Positions 42,532-50,822 are shown, numbered from the stretch's first letter. The stretch: 64,000 nt of DNA from Veillonellaceae bacterium (GCA_025992895.1 DAJPGA010000001.1:1867001-1931000); one strand, 5' to 3'. Made by a program: numbers and translations. Notes: generated by a model from the sequence alone, not told the origin.

Positions 42532-43071
42532 TCAGTCAGAACGGCGCGCGCCGCGTCCGCCCCTCTTAGATTCCACATTACGTTTCAAATCAAGAAGTCT
42601 TTCATCACTGTCTTTCAGGAAGCGGCTGAGCTTGTCCTCAAAAGAAGCGGGAGCTTCCTGTCTTGCCTGCTGACGGTATCCACCGGAGAAGGAACGCCTT
42701 TCCTGATTTCTGGGTGCCGGAGCAGATGCTTCACGATCACCTGAATTTTCTCTTCTGTTGAAATGGTGGAATTCTCTGGCGCTGCCGTGTTCATGATCGC
42801 GGTGAAAATGATCCTGACGCTTTTCCTGCGATGCAGCAGGCTGTGCCTGCTTAATGGATAAAGCAATTTTGCCTTTGTCATCAATGGTGATGACCTTAAC
42901 TTTGATCTTATCCTGTACTTTCAGATAATCATTGACATCATTCACATATTCGCTGGCTACTTCTGAAATGTGAACCAGGCCTACACTCTTGTCTGGCAGC
43001 TCAACAAATGCGCCAAACTTCGCGATCCCTGTAACTGTACCTTCTACGATATTGCCGACTTCTAAAGCCAT
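42532..43071 (-). CDS. S1 RNA-binding domain protein (YabR-like)
   Basis: The product is 179 residues from the ATG at 43071 (MALEVGNIVEGTVTGIAKFGAFVELPDKSVGLVHISEVASEYV), with one S1 domain in the first 70 or so. The rest is a low-complexity tail rich in R, H, E, Q and S (RQDHFHRDHEHGSAREF, ending RGGRGARRSD), probably disordered and RNA-binding. The best SD (GGAGG) is 15 bases from this ATG, unusually far, with a T7 run between. An in-frame ATG directly abutting the SD would add five residues (MSFFL). It has its own promoter and follows divIC, as yabR does in Bacillus. Confidence 0.88.
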   Translation of the reverse strand: MALEVGNIVEGTVTGIAKFGAFVELPDKSVGLVHISEVASEYVNDVNDYLKVQDKIKVKVITIDDKGKIALSIKQAQPAASQEKRQDHFHRDHEHGSAREFHHFNRRENSGDREASAPAPRNQERRSFSGGYRQQARQEAPASFEDKLSRFLKDSDERLLDLKRNVESKRGGRGARRSD

Positions 43072-43147
43072 GAGAAAAAAAGACATCCTCCCTAAGGTCA
43101 AGCTCTCTGGAGCCTTCCTTAAATAAAATAAACATAAATATAAATTG

Positions 43148-43176
43148 ATTATACGAGATTTCACAGGGAATATCAA
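43148..43176 (-). promoter_or_regulatory. Promoter of the S1-domain gene
   Basis: TTGATA, 17 bases, TATAAT on the minus strand, giving a leader of about 70 bases. Confidence 0.75.
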
Positions 43177-43364
43177 TATCCCGCCAGAATATTCCGCGCC
43201 CTTGCAAAAGAGTGCGAAAAAGACGGACTGCATTCTGAAAACCTCATTTTCCGTCATACACGAAGAACCCTGCCCCCTTAGACAGGGAGAAGGGCTCCTT
43301 GAAACTGTCCTTTTATTAAGGATAATATACTAATGTATATTTTGCGTAATATGTGCGTAACATC

Positions 43365-43682
43365 CTACTTGACGTACGGCATTTCCCCAGGTTTCACGAG
43401 GCCGAGTTCGTCGCGGGCCTTCTGCTCCAGCTTCTTGGGATCCTGCAGATCCTGCTTCTTCTGCTCGAGCTCTTCCTTTTCATCCGTCAGCCGGTTCATG
43501 TCCTGCTGTATCTCATGCTCCTGCATTTTCAGCTGAGCAAAGTGATAACTCTGGATGCCTAGTACAATGATGCATAAGAACACTGAAACGCAGAAAACGC
43601 ATCTCAGCATCACGCTGTCCGGGAAAAGGCGCTTCAGAAAAGGCTTTTTCCTCTTACTATGCATGCGGCGCTCTTTACGCAC
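43365..43682 (-). CDS. divIC: Septum formation initiator DivIC/FtsB-like
   Basis: A 105-residue bitopic division protein: a basic cytoplasmic N terminus (KRKKPFLKRLFPD), one span (CVFCVSVFLCIIVLGI), then an extracytoplasmic coiled coil (KMQEHEIQQDMNRLTDEKEELEQ) ending PGEMPYVK. It acts with FtsL in the divisome. GTG at 43682 is chosen because GGAGGG lies 6 bases upstream; an ATG six codons later lacks one. The gene overlaps the carboxypeptidase stop by 8 bases. Confidence 0.85.
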   Translation of the reverse strand: MRKERRMHSKRKKPFLKRLFPDSVMLRCVFCVSVFLCIIVLGIQSYHFAQLKMQEHEIQQDMNRLTDEKEELEQKKQDLQDPKKLEQKARDELGLVKPGEMPYVK

Positions 43683-44610
43683 GAGCTTCCCTCCCCAGTA
43701 CTTGGTTCACAAACTTGTATACTTTAGGTTCTGCTGCCATTTCCGCATCATACTTCTCTCTTGCCTTGGCTGCGCGGAATCCATAATCCAGCCATGCTTT
43801 CGTATCATTCCAGCGGTTCGGATCATTGTAGAGTGTCACAATGACAAGGCGGCCGTCACGTTCTGCCGATGCGACAAGGCAGTCTCCGGCAGCTTCGGTC
43901 ATGCCTGTCTTGATGCCGTTGGCGCCCGGATAACCGCTGCTAAGGAATTCATTCCTGTTTTCCACATTGCGGTAAATGCCGTTCCTGTACGTCATCGGGT
44001 ATGTCTTTCTCTTGACGATATCACGGAAATCCGGATTCTTCATGGCATACGCGGAAATGAGAGCCATATCTTCTGCCGTCGTGTAATGATCCGGATTTGT
44101 CAGTCCGTTTGGATTGGCAAAGTGAGAATGCACAGCACCGATTGCTTTTGCTTTTTCATTCATCATTTCTACGAAACGCCCGTAGGAGCCTCCGACGGTT
44201 TCAGCCGTCACGACAGCCGCATCATTTCCTGAAATGAGCATCATGCCATAGAGCAGCTGATGCAGGGTGATCGGCATATCCGGGCGGACGCCAAGGTTCG
44301 TTCCGTCCTGCCCCATGGCAAGAGGCGTGACAACGACATTCTGATCGAGCTTGGCCTTTCCTTCTTCCAAGGCGATGATGCAGGTCAGGATCTTCGTCGT
44401 GCTTGCCGGGTAAATCTTCAGTTCCCCGTTCTTATTTGCCAGCATTTCTCCCGTATTTCCATCAATCAGCGCCGCTGCGACCGCTTTTGTTTCAGGCGGA
44501 GGCGGGAGGACTTCCATTTGCGGTGGAGGCGGCGTCATCACCACCAGTACACCAAATGCAGCTCCCACAAAAACAATAACCAGCGCTAAAAATGCCAGCA
44601 GCTTCTTCAT
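43675..44610 (-). CDS. D-alanyl-D-alanine carboxypeptidase (peptidase S11, DacF-like)
   Basis: Trims the terminal D-Ala of peptidoglycan stems. A signal anchor at the N terminus (KLLAFLALVIVFVGAAFGVLVV) is followed by a Pro-rich linker. Active-site motifs: ASTTKILT (SxxK, about 70), SGNDAAV (SxN, about 128) and GIKTGMTEAAG (KTG, about 235). At 311 residues it is short, ending soon after the catalytic domain, so the usual C-terminal membrane-attachment domain is missing and the N-terminal anchor would hold it. The ATG at 44610 has AAGGA 7 bases upstream. Confidence 0.93.
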   Translation of the reverse strand: MKKLLAFLALVIVFVGAAFGVLVVMTPPPPQMEVLPPPPETKAVAAALIDGNTGEMLANKNGELKIYPASTTKILTCIIALEEGKAKLDQNVVVTPLAMGQDGTNLGVRPDMPITLHQLLYGMMLISGNDAAVVTAETVGGSYGRFVEMMNEKAKAIGAVHSHFANPNGLTNPDHYTTAEDMALISAYAMKNPDFRDIVKRKTYPMTYRNGIYRNVENRNEFLSSGYPGANGIKTGMTEAAGDCLVASAERDGRLVIVTLYNDPNRWNDTKAWLDYGFRAAKAREKYDAEMAAEPKVYKFVNQVLGREARA

Positions 44611-44659
44611 AACCAATTCCTTTCCGTCTCATGGCATGCCCAGGAGACCGGGACCGTAA

Positions 44660-45826
44660 TTATTGTTCGGCCTCAGAGGATCCCTGCTCCGCGGCTTCTT
44701 TTTTCTGTTTCTCCAATTGCTGGCGGGTTTCGTCGATTTCGAAATCATCCTTCACAGCCTGCCCGCGGTCTTTTTCTATGCCCTTATTGAGCGCTGCCGT
44801 GTATTCGAGGCCGTTTTCAGAGCCATTCGTGGTATAAATGCCAAGACTTCCGCAGTAAATCGTATTGCCGCGGTATACGGCATCCGGGACATTTCCTGCA
44901 TGGTAAACCTTTGCCAGTTTCCCTGCTGTCAGGTATGTCCTTTCAAGGTCAGTGTAATTTCCCGAAGCAGCCGGCTTGAAGGCTTTTTCTCCATTGACGA
45001 CGATCCAACCGTCATCTACTTTAACATGGTCTCCGGAATATTTCACCATGCGCTTTACATTTTTATTGATTCTGCCGGACGTTTTCGGATGATTGCCCGG
45101 TGCCAGGACTGCTTTGAGGCCGGTCGGCGAGCTTTCGCCGTACTTGTCCTTCAGGACCTGCATGGCTGCTGCAGGAGCGCCCGGATTGTATCCGGCTTCC
45201 ACCGTATATTCAAAGCCCCTGTCATCTGCCTGTTTTTCCTGATCTTTCGTAAATACGGCATTCGCTACATAGTTGCCTGCGACATTGGCAAGGATTGCCT
45301 GCCCCACCGTAGCATCACCGCCAAGGTAAATATTGAGCGCCGTAATGAGGCCGACTCTCTTCTTGACGCCGTCTACATTATGACGGAGCTCACCGTGCGA
45401 AACTTCATGAGCCATGATGTAAGCCAGCTCATCATCGTCCATCGTATCAAGTGTACCCTTATTGACGCACATGACGCCGCCAAGGCTCATGAACGCATTG
45501 ATGTCTTCCTGCGGGGATACGTAGATCTTATAATCCCTCTTGAGCGTTCCCGTGTCACGGATCCTCTGATAGACATCCTGCACGCGTGCATCTGCCGCCG
45601 GATCCTCATAGACGCCCGTTTCCTTCTGGCATTCATCCAGAAGCTGAAGCTGATTATGATCATCCATGCGCGAATAATAATTGGAAACAAAGAGCATAGC
45701 TGCCGTTCCATAGAGAATTTTCTCTGTTACGGAAGCTGCCTCAACCTCGAGGGGAGCTGCGAATGCGCCTGTTGCGCAGACTGCTGCCAGAGCCGCAGCC
45801 GCCATTTTTCTCTTCCAGTGTTTCAT
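44660..45826 (-). CDS. Secreted M48-family metalloprotease
   Basis: A 388-residue periplasmic protease. The signal peptide is MKHWKRKMAAAALAAVCATGAFAAP. The zinc site is IMAHEVSHGELRH (HExxH near 140), with the third ligand in KQADDRGFEYTVEAGYNPG. SLGGVMCVNKGTLDTMDDDELAYIMAHE is typical of BepA/YfgC-like members, which look after outer membrane protein assembly. The C-terminal half is not assigned and ends in a charged tail (ETRQQLEKQKKEAAEQ). The downstream carboxypeptidase gene may share its transcript. Confidence 0.88.
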   Translation of the reverse strand: MKHWKRKMAAAALAAVCATGAFAAPLEVEAASVTEKILYGTAAMLFVSNYYSRMDDHNQLQLLDECQKETGVYEDPAADARVQDVYQRIRDTGTLKRDYKIYVSPQEDINAFMSLGGVMCVNKGTLDTMDDDELAYIMAHEVSHGELRHNVDGVKKRVGLITALNIYLGGDATVGQAILANVAGNYVANAVFTKDQEKQADDRGFEYTVEAGYNPGAPAAAMQVLKDKYGESSPTGLKAVLAPGNHPKTSGRINKNVKRMVKYSGDHVKVDDGWIVVNGEKAFKPAASGNYTDLERTYLTAGKLAKVYHAGNVPDAVYRGNTIYCGSLGIYTTNGSENGLEYTAALNKGIEKDRGQAVKDDFEIDETRQQLEKQKKEAAEQGSSEAEQ

Positions 45827-45864
45827 GATGCGCCTCCATACCTGTAATCTATCGATATATTATT

Positions 45865-45873
45865 ATTGTATCA
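45865..45873 (-). promoter_or_regulatory. Extended -10 element of the M48 gene
   Basis: TGATACAAT on the minus strand, about 40 bases before the ATG. Confidence 0.4.
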
Positions 45874-46010
45874 TTTTTAGCAGTTTGCGTGAAATATCAA
45901 TTTTCCTCGATTTTCTTGATAATCCATCATATTTTGTTGCATTACGCATGCACCTTATAGAGCTTTATCAAAAAATTTCTATCTTTTTATCTTTAACTCT
46001 TGTATTCATT

Positions 46011-46019
46011 TGATATAAT
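46011..46019 (+). promoter_or_regulatory. Extended -10 promoter of the DUF1858 gene
   Basis: TGATATAAT; the ATG lies 55 bases on. The -35 area (CTTTAA) is poor. Confidence 0.5.
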
Positions 46020-46073
46020 ATAAAAGTGAATCTTTTTGAAATATCATTCGCGCTCATTGAAAGGAGTCTTTTC

Positions 46074-47033
46074 ATGACAGCAGATAACCTTACATTCTCT
46101 CTGGAAATCGATTTCATTCCGGACATTCAGGAAGGCCGCATGGACCTCAAAGCCAAGATGAAGGAAGTTGCCGCAAAATATGCCGGTACCTATGTCCTTG
46201 ATCCGAAGGCACGCCCGATCATTTCCGGACTTTCCAAAGAAGACGTGGAAAACGCCCTCAAGGATCTGGGCCTGCAGGCATTCGGCACCTGGCCGTCCTG
46301 CATTCTGACCTGCACCATCAATACGCCTCTTCCGCTCCGTGCGGTAGGCATGTCCGACGGCTGGGACATTTACACCGGCAAGAAGACATTCTTCGCTTTC
46401 GCACAGTTCCCGGCAGATGCACTGGGCCTCATGGTCAAGGCATGCACCTACTATCTCGAACACGAAAACTATCAGTCCCTGGAAGAATTCATTGATTCCA
46501 TCGGCTATGAAACATTCCGTGACACCGTCCTCGGCAATGCAGTCGCTGATGGAAACGGATCCGCTGACAGCTTCTACGGCAACGGCGGCTGGGATTCCCC
46601 GGAAGTTCCGCCTCTGGCTCCCGGCGACTTCGTCCGTCCGGAAAACAACATCATGCAGATCATTGAAGTATATCCGGAAATGGGACCCTTCCTCATGGAA
46701 TACGGCATGTCCTGCGTAGGCTGCTTCGTTTCCTATGATGAAAACCTCTGGCAGGCCGCTCAGGGCCATGGCATGGACGTCTTCGAAATCATCGGCGAAA
46801 TGAATGAATTCATCGCTGACAAGTACAAGAAGCCGCTCCTGACTGAAGATACACCGATGGAAACCATCCTCACCATGTATCCACAGCTCCTGACCGTTTT
46901 CCAGAGCCAGAACATCCCGATGCCCTCTGATATGAAGACATCGATCGGCATCATGTGCCGCGATGCAGGCGCTGACGTGAAGACACTCATTGCCAAGTGC
47001 GATGAAAGACTTCGCGGCGGAGATGAAATGTAA
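46074..47033 (+). CDS. Protein with two DUF1858 domains and an unassigned N-terminal domain
   Basis: The product is 319 residues from the ATG at 46074 (SD AAAGGAG). Residues about 200-260 (NNIMQIIEVYPEMGPFLMEYGMSCVGCF) and 265-319 (TPMETILTMYPQLLTVFQSQNIP) are DUF1858 modules. The first keeps the CVGC cysteine pair seen in the family; the second has lost it. The N-terminal 180 residues (AKMKEVAAKYAGTYVLDPKARP, FGTWPSCILTC, GWDIYTGKKTFFAFAQF) faintly resemble a nitrite/sulfite reductase ferredoxin-like half domain; that is a guess. It is monocistronic. A redox or sulfur/nitrogen role is possible but unproven. Confidence 0.7.
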   Translation: MTADNLTFSLEIDFIPDIQEGRMDLKAKMKEVAAKYAGTYVLDPKARPIISGLSKEDVENALKDLGLQAFGTWPSCILTCTINTPLPLRAVGMSDGWDIYTGKKTFFAFAQFPADALGLMVKACTYYLEHENYQSLEEFIDSIGYETFRDTVLGNAVADGNGSADSFYGNGGWDSPEVPPLAPGDFVRPENNIMQIIEVYPEMGPFLMEYGMSCVGCFVSYDENLWQAAQGHGMDVFEIIGEMNEFIADKYKKPLLTEDTPMETILTMYPQLLTVFQSQNIPMPSDMKTSIGIMCRDAGADVKTLIAKCDERLRGGDEM

Positions 47034-47043
47034 TGTAATGACG

Positions 47044-47072
47044 AAAGGCTGAGCCAATGCTCAGCCTTTTAT
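47044..47072. terminator. Bidirectional terminator
   Basis: AAAGGCTGAG-CCAATG-CTCAGCCTTTT. It lies between the convergent DUF1858 and UPF0178 genes and reaches the 3' end of the latter. Confidence 0.9.
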
Positions 47073-47507
47073 TTTACTCTGAAGGAAATCTTCCAGTTTT
47101 TCCTGGAAGATCTTCCCCGCCTCCCTGGTCCTTGCCGGAGGCCCTTTCAAATGATGCTTGCCGCTTCTCATGGCCTTCTTGGCCAGATGCCGCTTCATGA
47201 GGAGCCCGTCTATGTTGTTCTCCGTGTACTGCCAGCCGTCCTGATGAAAAGCATATGCCTTCCTGGCAAGAGCCATGGCCGCTGCGCCATAATCCTGCGT
47301 TATAACGATATCTCCTTCCTTCAGAAGATTCGTCAGGACGAAATCAGCAGAATCAGCGCCCTTGTCCACCGTCTTCACGCGGCTGTAATCCGATTCAATC
47401 CGGTGACTCGTATCGCAGATGATCGTCACGGGAATCTTGAATTTCCTGGCCGCCCTTTCCGTTTCACGCACGACCGGGCATCCATCCCCGTCTATCCATA
47501 TTTCCAT
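47061..47507 (-). CDS. UPF0178 (YaiI/YqxD) family protein
   Basis: The product is 148 residues from the ATG at 47507 (SD GGAGG, 5 bases); a longer frame upstream has no support. Family blocks: MEIWIDGDGCPVVRETERAA, VDKGADSADFVLTNLLKEGDIVITQDYGAAAMAL and AYAFHQDGWQYTENNIDGLLMKRHLAKKAMRSG. The Asp-rich N terminus resembles PIN-like or NYN nucleases, but no activity is established. It lies just after the ECF S-component gene. Confidence 0.88.
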   Translation of the reverse strand: MEIWIDGDGCPVVRETERAARKFKIPVTIICDTSHRIESDYSRVKTVDKGADSADFVLTNLLKEGDIVITQDYGAAAMALARKAYAFHQDGWQYTENNIDGLLMKRHLAKKAMRSGKHHLKGPPARTREAGKIFQEKLEDFLQSKIKG

Positions 47508-47554
47508 AATTCCTCCAAAGAAAAAAGCATGCCCCATCGGACATGCTCTTTTAA

Positions 47555-48178
47555 TTATTTCAATTTCCATCCGGCTTTCTTGAGCGTCATGACAATCGGT
47601 ACGACGATGATGCCGGATACGAGCGCTTCCGGAACACCGTTCATGCCAACGATGCCAAGAATCATAGCGCCGACTGCTTCGACGGAAATTCCTCTGGCTG
47701 CTGCATAAGGAGCGCCGACCAGGAGGAAGAAGGATCCAAGGAAGAGGATCGTGTTCGTCAGGGAACCTGCGACTGCTGCAATGCCGGTGCGGAGCGCCGT
47801 TCCGCAGGGGAGATGGCGATAGAGTGCCCATACGACGAGTGCGATGCAGATACGCGGCACAATGCAGATGAATGCGTCATAGAGCACACTGTACTGCAGA
47901 GCGAACTGCATCAGAAGGCTGGGCGCACGAAGCGTCTGCACAAAAGAAAACAGCCCGAACAGGACTCCGACGATGACACCGACTTTTGGTCCGGCTACAA
48001 TCGTTCCGATGATAGTGGGAATGTGAAGGATCGTCGCATTCATGACGATCAGCGGGATAAACCCGTACCCTGTGATTCCCAGGAAAATGGTGATCCCGGC
48101 TAAAAGCCCTGAGATCGTGAGTTCTTTGACGCTCATGAAAGAGCGGTACTCCTGTGGCGGCTGACTGATTTTTCCCAT
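47555..48178 (-). CDS. ECF transporter S component (vitamin or nucleobase uptake)
   Basis: A 207-residue integral membrane protein with five or six spans (LTISGLLAGITIFLGITGYGFIPLIVMNATILHIPTIIGTIVAGPKVGVIVGVLFGLFSFV). This is the usual pattern for substrate-binding S components that share a common energising module. The start at 48178 has GGAGG 10 bases upstream. The ligand is unknown; pantothenate, folate, riboflavin and queuosine precursors are handled by relatives. The gene has a near-consensus promoter and a leader of about 130 bases that can fold, which points to riboswitch control. No ECF ATPase genes are in the window. Confidence 0.75.
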   Translation of the reverse strand: MGKISQPPQEYRSFMSVKELTISGLLAGITIFLGITGYGFIPLIVMNATILHIPTIIGTIVAGPKVGVIVGVLFGLFSFVQTLRAPSLLMQFALQYSVLYDAFICIVPRICIALVVWALYRHLPCGTALRTGIAAVAGSLTNTILFLGSFFLLVGAPYAAARGISVEAVGAMILGIVGMNGVPEALVSGIIVVPIVMTLKKAGWKLK

Positions 48179-48311
48179 ATTGAATTTTCCTCCGTTCTTA
48201 CTCCTGCTCAGATATAAGCCGTATAAATTTAGGGGATATACCAGCTTTACTGTCCAGTTCACTACGTGATACCAGCCTTGCAAATCATTCGTAAAGCCTC
48301 TTTATCCGCCA
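48179..48311 (-). promoter_or_regulatory. Structured 5' leader of the ECF gene, candidate riboswitch
   Basis: On the minus strand an outer GGATA/TATCC stem encloses GGCTTTAC/GTAAAGCT. These close a region with a TCAC-GTA-GTGA hairpin and two GCTGGTAT repeats. I could not match it to TPP, FMN, cobalamin, THF, purine or preQ1 consensus patterns from memory. Confidence 0.4.
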
Positions 48312-48317
48312 TTAGTT

Positions 48318-48345
48318 ATTATAGTTAGACAGAACCTGTTGTCAA
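48318..48345 (-). promoter_or_regulatory. Near-consensus promoter of the ECF gene
   Basis: TTGACA, 16 bases, TATAAT on the minus strand: both hexamers are perfect. Confidence 0.85.
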
Positions 48346-48413
48346 CCTTTCGGCCTAAAAGAAATTTTCTATGACTACTGGTCTTAAATTACAGAAACGG
48401 GCTCAAGGCAAAA

Positions 48414-48440
48414 GAAAAACGGCGCCTCGTGGACGCCGTA
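48414..48440 (-). terminator. Terminator of the membrane protein gene
   Basis: ACGGCG-TCCACGAGG-CGCCGT then TTTTC on the minus strand, just after the stop at 48446. Confidence 0.75.
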
Positions 48441-48445
48441 AAACT

Positions 48446-49303
48446 TTATTCCTTGAAAATCCAGTTTGTGAGCTTGTCTGCTCCCCAGATGGAAAATCCA
48501 GTCAGCCAGAGATCGGAAAGGTACGGGAAAATGGAAAGATAGGACGGATCGCCATACGCTCTCCAGGAACCGGTCGATGGAAGATGCGTCGAAATGATGA
48601 ACGGGATGAAGGCAAGCATCAGCCAGAATACAGCCGTGAAAATCGTCTGCACGGCTCTCCTCCCCTTCGATCCGTCAAGCTGCGTGAAAAGGTAGATGCC
48701 AAACGTCATCATGGCAAGCGCTATCTTCATCCAGAAGGAAATCGTCATGACTTCCATCAGGAACAGCATGCCGGTAAAGGGATCCAGACGCGTTTCCCCT
48801 ATGGCAAAGAGAACGACCATGGAAATAAGGAGCGTCCCTGGAATAAGCCCTGTAAAGAAAGCAGAAGCAAGCCAGCGGTACTTGAGCCCCCCTTTTTCCT
48901 TCAGGGAATGGTACAGGCCGGCAAGCATGTAATCAATCGGAACTGTGATGAAAGCAAAGAAAAGCAGCACCAGGAATACACCAATACCAGTCGGGATCGG
49001 ATTCGTTTTCCATGCAATGTCTGCTTTCGTCAGATAGTTCCAGAATACGACCATCTGCACGATGATAAGGGAAATCCACACAGGAAGATGGATGATGCCT
49101 CTTGCCGGGCCCACTTCTGCGCCATAGCCCTTATTCTGGATGACAAAGAAGAAGAAAGGAAGAACCAGTCCCAGCAGCCAGTAAGCGCCAAGGCCTGCCG
49201 ACAGGGAAAACCCGGTGTGCGCAATGAAGCCGCCGATTCCCCACGGGACAGTCAGTGCTGCCATCCACAAAGGCTGCAGCCAGAATTTTTTATCTTTAAA
49301 CAT
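48446..49303 (-). CDS. Polytopic membrane protein of unknown function
   Basis: A 285-residue protein with seven or eight predicted spans (MAALTVPWGIGGFIAHTGFSL; YWLLGLVLPFFFFVIQN; VWISLIIVQMVVFWNYL; IGVFLVLLFFAFITVPIDYML; FFTGLIPGTLLISMVVLFAI; MKIALAMMTFGIYLF; VFWLMLAFIPFII). No transport or enzyme signature is seen. SD GAGGTGATAGT precedes the ATG. It stands alone between two terminators. Confidence 0.7.
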   Translation of the reverse strand: MFKDKKFWLQPLWMAALTVPWGIGGFIAHTGFSLSAGLGAYWLLGLVLPFFFFVIQNKGYGAEVGPARGIIHLPVWISLIIVQMVVFWNYLTKADIAWKTNPIPTGIGVFLVLLFFAFITVPIDYMLAGLYHSLKEKGGLKYRWLASAFFTGLIPGTLLISMVVLFAIGETRLDPFTGMLFLMEVMTISFWMKIALAMMTFGIYLFTQLDGSKGRRAVQTIFTAVFWLMLAFIPFIISTHLPSTGSWRAYGDPSYLSIFPYLSDLWLTGFSIWGADKLTNWIFKE

Positions 49304-49323
49304 ACTATCACCTCAATGGTATT

Positions 49324-49332
49324 ATTGTATCA
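49324..49332 (-). promoter_or_regulatory. Extended -10 element of the membrane protein gene
   Basis: TGATACAAT on the minus strand, only 21 bases before the ATG. Confidence 0.35.
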
Positions 49333-49365
49333 CTAATGGGAAAGCCTGAAAAAGATCAAACGAAA

Positions 49366-49400
49366 GGAGGGTGCAGCGGCACCTGCCGGATGCATCCTCC
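49366..49400 (-). terminator. Strong hairpin after the DEAD-box helicase gene
   Basis: GGAGGATGCA pairs with TGCACCCTCC (one G-U) around an inner GGCA-GG-TGCC hairpin, followed by TTTCGTTT on the minus strand. The T run is weak, so termination is likely but not certain. Confidence 0.55.
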
Positions 49401-49413
49401 TTCATTGGAGTAT

Positions 49414-50697
49414 TTACTTTTTCTTTCTTCCCTTGGTACCCTTCTGCGCAGGCTTGTCCTTCCTCTTCTGGCGCATATTCTTGCCCTTATGGCCGAGAGC
49501 TTTGTGCTCCTTGCTCTTTGTAGGCTTGTACATGCCTGGAATGACGACCTTCTTGGCAGGCTTTCCCTGTCTGACGCGGCGGACATTGCCCTTCTCGTCA
49601 TAACGGGTGATCGTTTCGGAAATGGACTTTTCAAGTTTCCTCAAAAGAAGTCCGTCTTCCGGAGTGGCGTAGGTAATAGCGATACCGGATGTGCCGGCTC
49701 TTCCCGTACGTCCGATTCTGTGGACGTAGTACTCCAGATTTCTCGGAATATCGTAATTGAATACATGCGTGACGCCTTCAACATCAAGACCGCGTGCCGC
49801 AATATCTGAAGCGACAAGGACCTGGATCTTTGCCTTTTCAAATTCGCGGATAACCTGGTTTCTCTGGCTCTGGCTCATGTCGCCATGGATTTCATCGACG
49901 ACGAAATTCGTTTCTTCCTGCAGCTTCTCAGCGAGCTCATGCGCGCCTTCGCGGGTGTTGCAGAAGACGACTGCCATGTACGGGTTCATTTCATTCAGAT
50001 GCTTCAGGAGCAGTTTGAACTTGTGCGGTTTCGTCGTTTCATAGACTCTCTGGTCAACAGTGGATGCCGCTGCCTTCTCAGCGACGTCGATGTAGACGGG
50101 CTGGTTCATATACTTCCTTGCAAGGCGCTTTGCGTCATCAGGCATCGTTGCAGAGAAAAGGAGAACCTGGCGCTTCTTTGGTGTTTCATCAACGAGCGCT
50201 TCAATATCTTCCCTGAATCCATTGGCAAGCATCTGATCTGCTTCATCAAGAATGACAGTCTTCACATTGGACAGATCGAGGCTTCTTCTTCTGATATGAT
50301 CGAGAAGACGGCCAGGAGTGCCGATAATGACAGCTGGATCGCGTTTCAGCTTGCGCAGCTGGTTTTCGATCGTACGTCCGCCGATGATATCGGCAGCGTC
50401 AATATCGAGCTTGATGGCAAAGGGGCGCAGCACATCGAAAATCTGCCTGGAGAGTTCTCTCGTCGGCGTCATGATAAGGACCTGTGTCGTATTCTTTTCT
50501 GTACCCACTCTCTGGATTACAGGCAGCAGATAGGCAAGCGTCTTGCCCGTGCCTGTCTGGGAACGGCCGATGACGTCCTTCCCCTTGAAAATGGAAGGAA
50601 TGGAAGCTTCCTGGATCGGGGTGGGCTTCACGATTCCCTGAAGTTTCATGATATCTGTTAAAGCAGCACTCACACCGAGTGCGGTAAATGCGTTCAT
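49414..50697 (-). CDS. DEAD-box ATP-dependent RNA helicase
   Basis: The product is 427 residues from the ATG at 50697 (AGGAGG 4 bases ahead). It has the Q motif FTALGVSAALTDIMKLQGIVKPTPIQEASIP, motif I RSQTGTGKT, Ia PTREL, Ib TPGRLLDHI, II VILDEADQML, III FSATMP, V VASDIAARGLD and VI VHRIGRTGRAG. The C-terminal 60 residues are strongly basic (KSKEHKALGHKGKNMRQKRKDK), as in CshA/CsdA-type helicases acting in ribosome assembly, RNA decay or cold adaptation. It lies downstream of rplL, separated by a terminator. Confidence 0.95.
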   Translation of the reverse strand: MNAFTALGVSAALTDIMKLQGIVKPTPIQEASIPSIFKGKDVIGRSQTGTGKTLAYLLPVIQRVGTEKNTTQVLIMTPTRELSRQIFDVLRPFAIKLDIDAADIIGGRTIENQLRKLKRDPAVIIGTPGRLLDHIRRRSLDLSNVKTVILDEADQMLANGFREDIEALVDETPKKRQVLLFSATMPDDAKRLARKYMNQPVYIDVAEKAAASTVDQRVYETTKPHKFKLLLKHLNEMNPYMAVVFCNTREGAHELAEKLQEETNFVVDEIHGDMSQSQRNQVIREFEKAKIQVLVASDIAARGLDVEGVTHVFNYDIPRNLEYYVHRIGRTGRAGTSGIAITYATPEDGLLLRKLEKSISETITRYDEKGNVRRVRQGKPAKKVVIPGMYKPTKSKEHKALGHKGKNMRQKRKDKPAQKGTKGRKKK

Positions 50698-50733
50698 ATT
50701 TCCTCCTGTCAAACAAAGACAAACATTTTATTT

Positions 50734-50742
50734 ATTATACCA
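50734..50742 (-). promoter_or_regulatory. Extended -10 promoter element of the helicase gene
   Basis: TGGTATAAT on the minus strand, about 37 bases before the ATG. Confidence 0.45.
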
Positions 50743-50822
50743 TAAAGGACTTGTGACCTGCCTTGTATGGAAAATGCCATCTTTGACAGGAGGCGAGCGC
50801 CTTCTTCCCTTCATGAAACAAG

